64,000 nt of DNA from Whalleya microplaca. Its lineage: Eukaryota > Ascomycota > Sordariomycetes > Xylariales > Xylariaceae. The stretch is taken from positions 141,741 to 205,740 of the forward strand of contig MU385780.1 of the NCBI GenBank assembly GCA_022497155.1, given 5' to 3'. The translations under genes were made by a program, and so were the position numbers. Below, piece after piece: positions 12,121-25,500 of this stretch; position 1 is the stretch's first letter, and every line of letters starts with the position of its first letter. The notes under the pieces were generated by a model. That model had not been told where the DNA came from. It saw nothing but the letters and a program-made list of their open reading frames with translations, and searched no databases.

Positions 12121-13467
12121 ATGTCGTCCCCCAGCCCAGTCTCTGGGAGCAGCATAAACGCCGAGATAAATGCAAACCATCCTATAACCAGCCACGGCGA
12201 GCGCTCCACGGACGACGAAATTCAAGATAAGCAAGATGGTGTCGCAGACTTACCTACTGGCGACAAGCCCGAGTACGCGACAGGCTTGCGGCTATTCCTC
12301 ATCATGTTCACCGTATCTATGAGCGGTCTCCTGACCGCCCTGGAGATTGGAATCATCGCCACCGCTATTCCTGAGATAACCGATGAATTCCATGCCCTTA
12401 CCGACGTCGGATGGTATGGAAGCGCTACTTTCCTCGTCGTCGGAGCTTCGTCAGCGATGTGGGGAAAGCTCTACAAATATGTCAACGTTAAGCATGCTTA
12501 TCTTGCCTCTATCGCATCATTCTTGGTTGGGAGTATTGTGGCCGCAGCGGCTCCGAATAGCATTGCTGTAATCGTCGGCCGAGCTATCCAAGGCTTCGGA
12601 ATCTCTGGTACTATGAGCGGCTCTATCATCATTATTAACTACGTATCCCACCCTAAGAAGCATCCAGTACTCATTGGTACCTGGACCGGAATCTTCATGG
12701 TATCGACGATTCTCGGGCCCATAATCGGTGGCGCCTTTACGAGCGGAGTTTCCTGGCGATGGTGTTTTTGGATAAATCTACCGCTCGGGGGTCCTATAGT
12801 CGTCCTATTGTTCCTCTTCCTGCAGATACCAAAGCATATCCAGCCCGTTGCCGCAACGTGGAAAGAGATAATATTGCAACTGGATCTTCCGGGCTTTAGT
12901 TTACTACTTGGTGGGTTTATATGCTTAACACTAGCTCTGCAATGGGGCGGTCAAACGAAAGCATGGGGCGAAGGTTCAGTAATCGCTACCTTGGTCCTCT
13001 GGGCTATCATGAACACTATTTTCGTCATCGTTGAGTGGCTGCAAGGAGCCCGAGCCATGGTTCCGTTAAAGCTTCTAATTCCGCGAGTGACATGGGCTAA
13101 TATTCTGTACTCCTTTATGTAAGTACTTGAATAGCGAGTTCTCCTTTTTCCGTTCTCTCAGGCAATAGCTAACCAGCCTGCATTACCAAGATCCAATTCC
13201 GCATTTTACCAGATTATGTTCTATCTTCCCATCTATTTCCAATCCATCCATAACCAGTCTGCCATCATGAGCGGTGTCAACACCCTTCCGTTCTTAGCCT
13301 TCTTCGCGCTGGGAGCTGTGCTTAGTGGTTCAGTCATCGGGAAGACACGTCTCTTGCAGCCATACCAGCTGGCTAGTGCACTCCTAATGACTGCTGGAAT
13401 GGCCCTTTTATACACCCTGGACATCGACTCATCTCAAGCTTGGTATATTGGGGCTGAGGTTCTCTTC

Positions 13468-13479
13468 GGCTTTGGCCTC
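13468..13479 (+). repeat. Left target-site duplication of the LINE
   Basis: GGCTTTGGCCTC, repeated exactly at 19406-19417. Two further bases (TC) upstream also match, but could belong to the ATC tail on the right side, so the duplication is 12-14 bp. Confidence 0.85.
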
Positions 13480-16400
13480 ATCCTTTCTATAACTACCACC
13501 CCCCACCCCAAGGTGGGAATAACTCTGCGCGTACTTTATATTTTGAGCCCTTTTCCGTACTAAATTAATTGTATTGTTTATACGATTAATTAGAGACGTA
13601 TTAACGCTTATCCCAAAGGATAACGGGCGCTTTTATTACTATATACTAACTTTAAAAAGACTGGAAAACTGATAGCAGTATTACTTCTACCGAATAATAT
13701 TATAAGCGGCTTATTTTAGTAATCCCGGAAACGGTAATTTTTCGCTTTTCCTGTTATATAAATATTACAATATTTCCGATTTCTAACGCGCGCGTTATAC
13801 CGTTTCTTATTAGAACGGTACGTAAGCTTAAGTACGCGGCTATTTATAACCTAAAAACGATAGTAATATTTAACTTATTTAAAAGCGTTAAAAAAGGACG
13901 CCGAGCGAAATTTCTAGTTAGTTTTATAAAAAAACAGCTTAATTAAAACGAGATATAATATATTACCTAACGTAATATTTTTATTAAAATAGCTAAAATT
14001 ATTAACGTAACTTTTAATAAATATTAAATCGACTTTTACTGTAAATAAGCGGACTATATTTATATAGTTATTTATATTGTTTTATAAAATATATTAAACG
14101 ATATATATATTTTTTTTCCGATATTTATTAAATCCGATAAAAAAAAAATAAAAAAAACAATAAAGCAAATAATTAATAAGATATCCCAACCGATAACCGT
14201 ATTTCCGGTATATTTTTTATAATAAAAAAAATAAAAAAGGCGTTTAATAATATATTATAAGCAAAGATTTAATAAACTAGTTTTATAAAACCTTTAATAA
14301 AACTTATATAATAATTATAGCTAATATTATTTTAACTAACCTTAACCCTAACTTATAAGAAAAATAACAAATAATTTAATTATAAAAACGCAAAAGCCGG
14401 AAAGAAGGCATTACTTTTAAGCCTATTATATTTATTATTAACAAGTCGATTAAGATAGGCTAAAAAAAACCCGATTAAAAGTTTTTTATATATATACCGG
14501 AAGACTATTAATAGAAATAGCTAATTTTTGTTAAATTTAAGGTTAGCTTTATAAAATATATAGGATTTATATTTTCCGATATATAAAAAGTTTAGGCGGT
14601 TTATTTTAAATAGGCTATTAAATTTAAAAACGATAAAATTAAAACCCGATTTTTAGTATTTTAGTTTTTATTAAAAAAGGAAGAAAGTAAAATCGAGAAA
14701 GCAATTAAATAGGTTATTTATATTATACCTAATATCTCCCGGGAGTTTTATATATATAATAAAATAAAGTTTACCGATATTATTATAACTTAAAAAGTTA
14801 TATCGGCTATAGGAAAAAAGCCGATTATATATAAACTGACTTGCTACCCGGACGAAAATATTTTATACCTTTAAAATTAAGTAGTGTTTTTTATTAATAA
14901 CGTCCGAATAGGGTTTTATTTTTTCGATTTAAAACCGGCTAAGCGGCTAAACCGAAAGTCGAGAATTATATAATATAATAAATGCTAAAATTATTATAAC
15001 TTACGGTCGTATTTTTAAAATAAGAAATATAAAAATTATAAAATTTTATATAATAATATATATATTAATTTTATAAAATATACTAACTATTAAAGTCTTT
15101 ATTTTATAAATTTTATAATATATTTTATTAGGCTTAAATAAATTAATAGCGAGTTAATTTACTTAATTAAAAAGCAATTTGCGGCTATTAAATAATTAAA
15201 GGAGTAATTTTTTAAGTAATATATAAAATAGCGGATATTAAAAAACCTAAGATAATTAAGGAATTTTTTAATATTAAAAACGACTAATTAATCTCGGCAG
15301 TAATACCGATAAAGGTAGAAATAAAGGCGTTATTATTAAATAGCGGGACTTTTATAATAGGAAATAATATATAGTTTATTTATGTCCCAAATATATAATA
15401 AAACTAGTTAGCTATTTTATTATAAAAGTAATAAATAAATATTAAAAACCGAATTAGTAATTTTATAAGTTAATATAGCGCGGATTAATATTAATTATAG
15501 CCTAGCGTTTAATTTAGCGGCGCAGTTTAAAATAAATATAATATTAGTATAAAAACTTTAAATCGGCAGGGATTTATTATAAAAATAAATAATTAGCTAT
15601 TTTTTTTATAATATATATATTTTAATTAAAATTTAGGATAAGCGCTTATATATTTTAATTTATATAAAAATATCCGATAATATCCGATATATATAAATTA
15701 AACTGTTTATTTCGCGCGATTTTTATATAATAAAAGTTAACGATATTACTTTTTATAACGTCTACCGGTATAAAATAAAAAAAGAGGCGACTTTTTTTAT
15801 TTTTAAAATATAGTAATAATTTAGCCGGTTTTTTATTATAAAAGATTTTAATGCTATTTATTAGTTATAACAGCCCGGCTACCTTTTATATAATAATTTA
15901 AGGGAGCGGATAATATAATAAACGGAAATTTATAATTTAAAACTCGTTTACGGAAATTAATTTATATATAACGTAAAAAATATAATCGATATAACGTTTA
16001 TTAATATTTTAGGCATTAAAAAAGGGACGGAAATTTTTTTTAAAACTAGGTTCGATTACCGATTAATTTTTTATTATATCCCGATAATACCGTTACCGAA
16101 AGTAACGGAAAAAAAACTAAAGGTTAATTTTAACGACTTTTATTAATTTATCGAGCTAATATATATTTATATTAATTTATACCCGGATAGCGCCGTTACT
16201 ATAAAAGAGATAAAAGTATTAGCTAAAGCTATTATTAACGTTTTAAATAAATGCTTATAAAACGCGGGTATTAAAAGATGTAATAAAAAATTTTAGTCGG
16301 CGTAATAAAATAATAAATGCGGTTTAGTATTCGGCGAGATATATAAGACGGAACGCCGGGGTAATTTAGCCGAAAACTAAACGGAAGTACGGTATAATAT

Positions 16401-19400
16401 ACGGGCGGCTATATGCCGCGCGAAAAAGGCCTATTAGGAAAAGTAAATCGGAAAGGCTAATTTAAATAAGGCTATTTTTAAAATTACGGGGTAATATAAG
16501 TTTAGAAATAGATTTAAGGCGCTTTTATTAAATAAATTTAACGGATTTATTTTTAATACTACCGAAAAGATTAAGGTATTAAAGAATATTATATTAATCC
16601 CGAACGTAATAAGTAATAATATTTAAAACTTATAAAACTTTTTAGTCGCAAATAAAATAATCCCGATAAAATAAAGTTAGGATATAATTATAAAAAAAGC
16701 TAAAACTATATATATATATATTGCTAATACGGCATTAGGTAAAAATAATATATCGGTAATACTACTATATTTCGTATAACCCGCGTTAGAAAAAAAAATC
16801 CGTATTTTATATAAAAATAATATTTATACCGGCTTTTATCCTATAGTTTTTAAAATAACAGACGTTATAATATTACCGAAAGTTAGGAAATCGGATTTTA
16901 TAGCATTAAAATTTTAATGTTTAATTTTATTTTTCTTTTATTTTAATAAAAGCCTAAAAAAACTAATAAAGTAATAAATAGCTATTATAGCTATATATAA
17001 GAAAATTTTAAACCTATAGCAGTTTGGGGCTTTTTTAAAATAGTCGGGAGTCGACTTTACGGTATATATTATTTATAATATCGAAAAGGCTTTTTTAGCC
17101 GGCTAAAAAACGTTTTTTCTTATAATAGATATATCCGGCGTATATAATATAGTATTTAAAAAACGGCTTATTTTATAACTTCGTAAATAAAATTAGCCTT
17201 TCGGGCTAATTAAATAAATGGAATATTTTATAATAAATCGGATAATATCGGTTTAGCTAAAAAATATAAAACTTTTTACGGCTTTTTTAATCTATAATAT
17301 TTTTTAAAATTCCCCGGTTTTATTAATATTATTTATATTATATATTAAACTATTATTTAATTAGCGGGATAAAAATATTTATTTTAGCTATATTAATAAC
17401 GTAGCTATATTATAAACCGGCGATATTACAGCAGAAATTATAAAACTTTTATCGGTAAATATTTAAAATGTTTTTAATTAAAAATAAAATAATATATTTA
17501 TTTTTGATCCGGCTAAATATAAGCTTATTTATTTTAATAAAACCGGGGGCTTTTATATAAAGCAAATTTAAGCCGGGGATTTTAAAGTAAATCTAGCGCT
17601 AGAAAAGGCGGCGATTTAATAGCTGGGTGTTTTTTTTAATTTTAAGCTTTTTTTTCGGAAGTATACGGAAAATTAGGGAGCGAAAGCGCTAAAGGTTATA
17701 TAGTATTTCCGTAACCTAAATAGGGTATATAAAAAAAGCTTACCGGCTATAATTACGAAAGTAGCTATAGCTTATATATTACTGATAGCGATTTTTGCAG
17801 CTAAAATATAATAGCCTAATTTAATAAAACCGAATATTATTATAAAAAGTAAAGTAATTTTTATTAAAACTATATATTATTATTTTATTATAAATAAAGT
17901 TATTCGGATAACTATTAAAGTAATATTACCGATATAATATATTATTAATAACATTTTATTATATAAGGATGCGGGTATATTACTAGCTAAAGTATTATTC
18001 GAATAAATATGGTTCCGAGCGTTAATATAGCTCCGGATAATCGATTTTTTATATTTTTTAATCCGATAGTTAGATAGTTTCTCTCGAAAAAAAAGAGGTC
18101 GCTTAATTACCCGGCCTTTTTTAATAAAATTATTTCGGCTATAATATATAGCGGAATTTATATTACCGGATTTTAGGCTTAAATTTTTAGTCCGGCGATA
18201 GAAAACCCGGCGGCTCCCGATTATTTCGGGGAAAAAACGGGGCCGGAATATATATTACGTTTAGCTCGATATTATTTTTTAAAATATATTATTATATATT
18301 TAAATAAATTAAAAAATAAGGAGATAGGCTAGAGTTAAATAGTTTTTTTGTAAGTTTATATAGTCGGTAAAATATACGGTACGATATAATAGGCGGAAGT
18401 TTTTAACGTAAAAGCAAAAATGGCGCGGGAAATAGCGCGTTAAGTCTTAATTAGGTTTTCCGGTATATTTTATTTTTATTTAAATAATTTTGCGGTTTTG
18501 CTAGGCTTTTTAAGGTATCTGCCGGACGGGATTTAGGCGGCAGTAATAGATTTTTAAAATTTAATAATATAACTTTAAAAATAGTTAGTATAATAGTTAT
18601 TAGGCTATATAAGTATATCCGGGAACGAAAATATAGATACGGAAGCGAAAAAAAGCGCAAAGCTTATTTTAAAAAAGCTTAATGCGGCGCTAATTAAGCC
18701 TTTTATTTTAATTTATTTAAAAAAATTAATAAAAAATAACGTAAGAAATTAAAAAAAAGTTAGTAGATTATTAACGTATTTAAAAAGTATCGATTATAAG
18801 GCTTATCGGTAATAGATATTTTAAAAAAATTATAACTAGTACGACTTATTTTATATCGACTTTTAGTAAAACGATTTAGTTATAGGGATTTTATAAGATA
18901 TTATAAATAATTTAAATACTTAAAGCGAGATAAGCTATATTAATATAATAAAGAAAAAAACCTTAGGTATTTTATTAAATATAAAAGGGTAAAAGGGAAA
19001 CTATCGAAAATAATATTATTTAGGGGGATTTTAAAGCATTTTTTAGGCTTTTCGGGCTTTAAAGATTTTAAGTTATTTATACGGGACGTTAGATTTTATA
19101 TAGACTATTTAAATATATAAGTTAATATATTGCCTTATATCTAATTTCGGTTACATTTTAGATAAAAAAAAGGAGGCTACGTGAATTTTTTTACTAAATA
19201 ACGGCTGCTTTACGGTTATATAAATTATAGGAAGTATATATTTATAACTTTTTTATATTAGGCGATAAGCTGGCTTTATAATAATACTTTAGCTATCTTT
19301 ATACGCTATATAGCGTTAACGGAAGACGTCTCTTTTATCGGTAGATAGGGTAGATAGATCTCCGTCCTTACGGACGTAAACAAATTTATCATCATCATCA

Positions 19401-19405
19401 TCATC
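13480..19405 (+). mobile_element. Tad1-like non-LTR retrotransposon (LINE), RIP-degraded, inserted in the MFS gene
   Basis: A 5.9-kb insertion, same orientation as the MFS gene, flanked by a 12-bp duplication and ending in six ATC units (19388-19405), as expected for target-primed reverse transcription. Reading through the RIP stops, I recognise an endonuclease start (QYNIARTNIN, about 15455) and its KDFNA motif near 15841 (from GDFNA). Next are reverse transcriptase with FFLIIDISGVYN near 17110 and YINN (from YIDD) near 17388, an RNase H-like stretch at about 18470-18680, and a C-terminal segment near 18840-18950. A zinc-knuckle-like remnant of ORF1 may lie near 14975-15060. Stops fill all frames, so it is dead. 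Roughly the first 80 and last 60 bp are not RIP-mutated. Confidence 0.85.
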
Positions 19406-19417
19406 GGCTTTGGCCTC
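19406..19417 (+). repeat. Right target-site duplication of the LINE
   Basis: Second copy of GGCTTTGGCCTC directly after the (ATC)6 tail; the MFS coding sequence resumes at 19418. Confidence 0.85.
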
Positions 19418-19894
19418 GGCTTTGGTAACCAGATTCCCGTGACGGCGGTGCAGGGTTTGTCGAAGCCTGAAGATATGCCAAGCTCTACTGCTATTATGTT
19501 TAGTAAGTATTACCTTAACCAGGCTTCGTGGTCTGTTGTCTATGTTCTGTTCTCACAACTCCGAAAACCAGTGTGCCAATCTAGCAGTGGTGCCTACTTC
19601 ATTGTGGTAGCTCAGTCCATATTCGCCAATCGACTGCTGCAGACAATCAAAATCACTGCCCCTAATCTCGACGGGGTCCAGGTCTTAGGAACTGGCGCAT
19701 CCGACATCCACCAGGTCTTTAGTGGTGAAAATCTGGTCGCCGTGCTTAGCGCTTACATGGTAGGTATCAAGGGCGTCTTTGCCTTTGCCCTGGCCGGCTC
19801 GGCACTCACTGTCCTCCTGTCCCTTCTAATTCCATGGAAGAAGCTTCCCAATCATGACAGAAAGAAAACAGAAGAGAAAGTATCGACCGTATAG

Positions 19895-20432
19895 TCTATG
19901 GATTTGCTGCGACAAAGAGAAAAAAAGTTTTTTCCCTACGGCAATTAGACAAAATATAGAAGCTTTGTGTTGCGAAATAATTGATTTCGACCATTTTTGA
20001 CACAATGCCCATGGCTTGCCTTGAAATATTATGTATATAGCATGGAGCTTGTAATGAAAACTCTTGTTAAAGTAGTACCTGTACAGAAAAGCAGATGGTT
20101 GAGATCGAAAGTAGGTTCCTCGTTTCCACACAATATTTTATGTACACCTCTACCTTATTGTATTACGTGTTGGAAAACATCTCACATCAAACAATCAAAA
20201 CGAAGAGACTCCCACGGCCCACAGTTTTCGTCGATATCTAGTTGACCCCCCTAGGTCCGTTTGACCTAATACTTATCTAATATAACTCATGGTTACCTTT
20301 TATTTCAACGCAAAGGGCCTTAGACTTTTTCCGCTGCGTATCTTTGATCAATTATTGATGCGTCATTATACTTCATCCTACCAGCTAGACTTTCCTCTTC
20401 AGTAGCCTTCTGAACTCTCTAGCACCGGGTTT
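19895..20432. other. Intergenic region between convergent transporter genes
   Basis: About 540 bp between the stop of the broken exporter and the stop of the minus-strand transporter. Short frames on both strands have no recognisable features. It should contain two 3' ends. Confidence 0.55.
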
Positions 20433-21924
20433 TTAGATTCGAGCCTTGATAACAAAGCCTTTCTTCCCATGAAGTAGCTGTCTCGCTAGAAGGAAACAAA
20501 TCCCACCAGCCACGACCACCGCCACGTAGAGACATGCCAGAGCTTGAGTTCCAAAAGTTTGGAGCATCTGCCCTCCTAACGGACTAGCCAGTAGTAGGGA
20601 GAAACTGACGAAGAAGTACATCGTTCCTGTTCTCGTTAGTTAGTGGCACGGACTGAAATGGAAGGGATATGCCTGTCACAGACCGAAGTATCTTCCATAA
20701 TCTTCTGTCTCACATGTTTTCCCCATGCATACTGGTGTTAAAGAGATAAAAGAGCCACTCCCGAAACCCCACAGTGCAGAGAAGGCATATAAGGCTCCCA
20801 AAGAGGTTGAGCCAAAGGGCACTAGAATTGCTGCAGTAAAAGCTGCAGTACATAGGATCATACAGAGCAGAACATTAAAGTGACCAAAGTAATCACCAGC
20901 TAGTCCTGGGATGAGGCGGCCTGCGGTCGACGTCGCGTTGGCAATGGCAACCAACACAAAACCAGTGTCGGAGCTAAACTGAGCTACGGAAGCATAAGTT
21001 GGGAGAAGTGAAAAAATGCCAAACACTGCGAATTCGAGTGCGAAAAGCCCGATGGTCACGAAGGTGAAGGTTCCACTCGTAAGAGCTATGAAGTTGAGTG
21101 CGGCCCTCTTGCGACGATGCCTCTCTGAAGCCTCAGACCCCTGACGTTTCTGGAACGGTTGCTGCAGGCACAACGCCCCTCCAATCATTACAGCTGAGAG
21201 GATAAAGGCGAGTATCCTAATGGACCAAGTCCATCCGAGGATGGGGAGGAGTTTCCGCAGCATCAACGGCATGACCACACCGCCGATGCTAGACCCGCAG
21301 AGAGCTATGCCCATGGCCAAGCCGCGGCGGCGGACGAACGATTTACCTATTGCAGCAACGCCAACCATGGAAAGTATAGCGGCCCCGACAGCACCCCAGA
21401 TACCCAGAACGAGCATAAAGTGCCAGTACTTGCTGCACTCGGCCAGCACAAAAAAGACAGGCAGGTATATCACACAGCCAACGGGCCCGAGAAAGCCAGG
21501 TCCGTATGTGTCAAAGAGCGGGCCGATCTGGATGCCCAGAAACATTGCCAGAGAGGTGAAGACACCGGTGATCCAACCTATATCTCGTGAAGTGTACGAA
21601 GACAGTTGATTCTGTTCTAAGTAAGCTTGAACAGTGCCGATTGTTTGCATGAAACCTGTGAGAAATTGATTAGATCGTGCTATGCTAACCGTCTACCGCG
21701 AGAGACTCACCGTAGGTTGCGAAGAGGAAGAGGAAGGCCCCAACAACTGATAGCCAGGCCTTAGCACTAGTCTCCTCAAGTGAACCAGACTGCGGTGTCT
21801 GAGACGGTGATTCAATCACCGTATTAACAGTCAATCTTCTAGTGGCGCTATCATCATCGGGTGAACCCTTAGAAACTGGTATTTCCTGGAGCTGTATGCA
21901 ACTGGAGCTCTGTGAAGCGGCCAT
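20433..21924 (-). CDS. Monocarboxylate transporter-like MFS protein, three exons
   Basis: Predicted 459-residue plasma-membrane transporter of the MCT (SLC16-like) branch of the major facilitator superfamily, usually with 12 helices, moving carboxylates with protons. Exons are 21924-21711, 21655-20684 and 20626-20433; introns of 55 and 57 bp keep phase, and the joins read FATYG|FMQTIGTVQAYL and DYGRYFG|TMYF, both typical of fungal MCT proteins. A ~60-residue Ser/Thr-rich cytosolic N-tail precedes the first helix. It sits tail-to-head downstream of the synthase gene, so it may move a cluster precursor or product, which the sequence alone does not show. Confidence 0.9.
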
Positions 21925-22547
21925 GATGAAGGGCCCGGGGGCCGTGTGTGGTACTATAGTACACTTGAAGTGTGGGAATTGTTGACAAGAGGGGAGGTGG
22001 TCCTATGTATTATAGCCCAGAATTATATCCAAGTTACGATTGCTGCGATATCGCACGTATTAGCTCACCCAGCAATATGCATCTCCACGATGCCCGAGAT
22101 CGCTTCCTATCGCAACCATCGTTGACTTGAATTTGGACCAACGTAACCGAATTTACTCTTGCGACACTCCTGGGACGTCCTGATCAAGTACTATTTCAGC
22201 CCAATCACTTTCACCCATTACAAACGATTCCCCTGACGAATGGGTCCCACGAAGATAGCTAGCGCGGCTAATGTAAGGGGATGATGACGGCGGGGCTACA
22301 GCCAACACACAACTGAGCTATCACCTTCCAAAAGGGCCCCGGAAGATCAGGGCCGGGAATGAATATTCTTGTGCTAGCTTAGGTGAGTAATTGACTTTAG
22401 TTTAAAGCTGCTGAATAATGCCTTTGTTCTTCTTCAAGGACATTGAGTTGCGAAATGAGATTTTTTTTTAATAACGTTTGAGCATTGTACGGATTAACTT
22501 GCTTTAATATGTCTCATCTGCCGCAACTTATCTTAGTGGCAAGCTCC
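21925..22547. promoter_or_regulatory. Promoter of the MCT-like gene and 3' end of the synthase gene
   Basis: About 620 bp separating two minus-strand genes. It carries the upstream region of the transporter, including one ACGGCGG core at 22287-22293 like the triplicated site at the regulator promoter, and the synthase 3' untranslated end. No open frame of note. Confidence 0.4.
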
Positions 22548-25500
22548 CTATGTTGTAGCCTGCTTGGCTGCCCATTTCTTCGCTCCCAATTTCGCCAAAC
22601 TTAATATACTGTCGCTACGCATGATCTCCAGTACCGACATCTCGATGGCGAAGCGCAGACGCAACCAATTGCGTACCTCGATGGCAACGAGTGAGTCAAT
22701 ACCCAAAGTTGAAAGCCCCGCCACAAGATCAAGTTCTTCAGCTGGCTTCATCATGAATTTGAAAAAGGCGAGGCCAATGGTGCGTGCAAGGTCCTCGATA
22801 AAGGCATCCTGTGCTAGAATGTATGGGTTGCTTTCGACCGCAGTTTGTAGCCTCCGTATCGCCGTGTCTTGGTCGCCATCGCCATTCTCTGCCATTCGTC
22901 CGGCTGTGCGGTCATCTCGTTGAGTCCCTGCAGCCTCGGCTTCGAGGTTATGGTAAAAGCTCAGGCGAACGTCACGTTTCCACACGTTCCGGTTGTGTGG
23001 TGACGACAGTGGAATCGTAGATCGCATAGCTAGCGCGATCTGATTGTCCGAAACGAAGGATTCGAAGGATTCGTTTGGCTCGCGCGGGATCGGGGCAGAT
23101 TTCCGGATGGCCAGTTCAAGCGAGTCTAAAACATCTTGTTCTCGTAGAATATGATGCGACGTCGTTTTAAAAAAGTTGATCAGATCCGGCCGCTCGGACA
23201 CAAAGCCTACGTCGGCGACAGCACCTAGGTCGAGCACCGACGCTGGCAAGCCCAACCCGTGGCGGAATTGCACAAAGGCGTCGAGGAATGTGCTGGCTGC
23301 TGCATAGTTTGCTTGACCGCGTTGTCCGACGAGACCAGCAAAGGAGCTGAATAGGACGAAGAAGTCTAGGGGCTGCTGCGCCAACGCCTTGTGCAGGTTC
23401 CACGTCCCCTGGATCTTGGGTGCGGTCACTGCTTTCCAGTCCTCTAAGGGCATGTCCATGAACAGCTGGTCTCGCAGAACCATAGACAACTGAATCACTC
23501 CGGCAATGGGGACTCGAGCTCGGTCAACGGTACGAATCACGTCTTCGATTTCGGTGACACTCCCCGTCACGATGGCGACGGTGCACCCGGCATCTTTCAG
23601 TGCTTGAACCAAGGCTGCTTCACGGGGTTTCTCGCCACAGCTCCGGGACAGAAATATGAGATTTTTAGCCCCGTGTTCGACCATCCACATGGCGATAGCT
23701 CGACCGAGGCCACCGAGGCCACCAACAAGCAGATAGGAGACGTCGGCGGGGAAGGAGAAGTCCTGGCGTGCCGGGCTTGCTGCGATCTTGGACGTATCTT
23801 TGGGGATGCGAATAACGAGCTTACCTATGTGTTGCCCCTTCTGCATGGTTCGAATGGCGGTCTCGATGTCAGCCGCGTCAAACATCTGGATCGGCCGGAT
23901 GGGCTTGAGAGCCCCAGTGCGATAATACCTCATGAACTGTTCGCCTAGCTTTCGGATGCGATGCGGCTGCTTTTCGATGATGGGCCACATTTCAATTCCA
24001 AAGAAGGAGCGGTTACCCTCAAAAGACTCCATGTCGAGCCGTCCCTGGCCGAGAAAGTCGCGTTTCCCAATCTCTACCATACTACCAAACTCGGCGACGC
24101 ACTTCCACTACAAGGTTGTTCGGTTAGCATATGACATATTCTCTAGCTTTGATAACCCACCGAGGCATGTAGCAGCTCCCCCGAAAGAGAATTTAAGACG
24201 ACATCGACTCCGCGGTTCCCTGTCTCGCGCATGACACCAGGGAGGAAACTGGCGTCCCGTGAGGAAAATATGTGAGACTGCGGGATCCCAAATGTGTCGA
24301 TCAAGTATTGGACCTTCGCAGCGCTTCCCACCGTCGCGTAAACCTTGTCGACGCCTATCATATGACAGATATATAAAGCTGCCAGCCCAATGCCTCCGCA
24401 TGCTGAGTGGATTAATACGGTCTGCCCTGCCTCAAGTCGCGCTAGATTAACGAGTCCGTGAATAACGGTTGGGTAGACGCATGGCATCCCTGCAGCTTCT
24501 TCAAAGCTTAGGTCGTCTGGCATTTTTATTGTACGAGACGCCATCGTCCTTGTTGTGCTGGCGTATGCATCATACGTAATGGCCATAACACGTGCTCCGA
24601 CAGAAAGGTCTGTGACTTCAGGTCCCACGGCACGAACCACCCCAGAGCACTCGACACCGAATCCATCTCCTGCTTCTATGGGTCCGTTGACAATTCCCAT
24701 AGCGATAAGGGTATCCTGATGTTTGATCACAGTGTCAGTACTATTGAATGAATGGACAGTAATAAGGATTATATCTAAGCAAGCTAATGAGTGCGTGCAG
24801 GTGTGTCAGTGGCTGAGAAGACCAGCGACTCAGCAGAGGGGACGATGTGTGCGATAACATAATTACGAGATTTTATGGGGGTAAAGACAGAGATGTATAC
24901 GTGAGTGAACGCGTCGGGCCATGCAGAAACTCCCAGGTGCTTGTGATTATAACATACCTTGAAGTTCATGCCTACGGCTCGGATATCGACATACACCTCC
25001 TCACCTTTCAGGTCATCAAGTAGAGGTCTCTCTACCCAATGCAGCGACTTCAGCGAGCCTCTCCTGCCAACTTCCAACCGCTTATATGTGAGCTGGCCTT
25101 TCGGCAGAATGGCCAGCTCGTCAGTCACCGAGATCCAGTGGAAGCGCGGGAGGTAGACGGTGCCGCTAGAATATGCAAACTCGTAATCTGGATCGGCCAG
25201 CTCGTCTCGCTCCACAGCGCGCATCCGACGTATCTTTTGATAAACATTGAAGACAGCCCGCCACGCCTCTGGAGACACCGTATCGTCCAACTCCAGAGTG
25301 CATAGCGAGATGCCTGTCTCATTGCGCACGACGCGCAACAGGCCAAGGATGCTAGCATAGTGTGGGTCTGAGCAGTATATCTGGATTGGCCTCGTGAGCC
25401 ACAGCATTCCGGCCGGGGTCAGTCTAGACAAGAAGTCTCTGAACTGGGCGTACTCATCGGGTGAAATGTCTTGTAGAAAGGGTTGCCCTTCCAAGTCCAA

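Larger units (their letters stand above)
12121..19894 (+). pseudogene. DHA2-type (14-TMS) MFS exporter gene disrupted by a LINE
   Basis: Drug-type proton antiporter of the major facilitator superfamily, probably the cluster's own efflux pump before disruption. Gene parts are 12121-13118, 13191-13479, then after the insertion 19418-19502 and 19572-19894. Introns 13119-13190 and 19503-19571 have good donors and acceptors. The first part has the cytosolic N-tail, the first helices and motifs GRAIQGFG and GPIIGG...WRWCFWINLPLGG. The last part carries the final loops and helices. Without the 5.9-kb insertion and its 12-bp duplication, the parts are in one frame of about 564 residues with no other lesion, so the break looks recent relative to decay of the coding parts. 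As it stands, translation runs into the element and stops at 13561-13563, losing the last helices. Confidence 0.88.

Noticed and set aside
18451..18660. Minus-strand 69-codon open frame inside the LINE
   Set aside because: It lies antisense to the RNase H remnant and is a composition artefact of RIP DNA.
21325..21340. Extra copy of the CGGCGGACGAA motif in the MCT-like gene
   Set aside because: It lies inside coding sequence (an FVRRRG stretch on the minus strand), so it is explained by codons.
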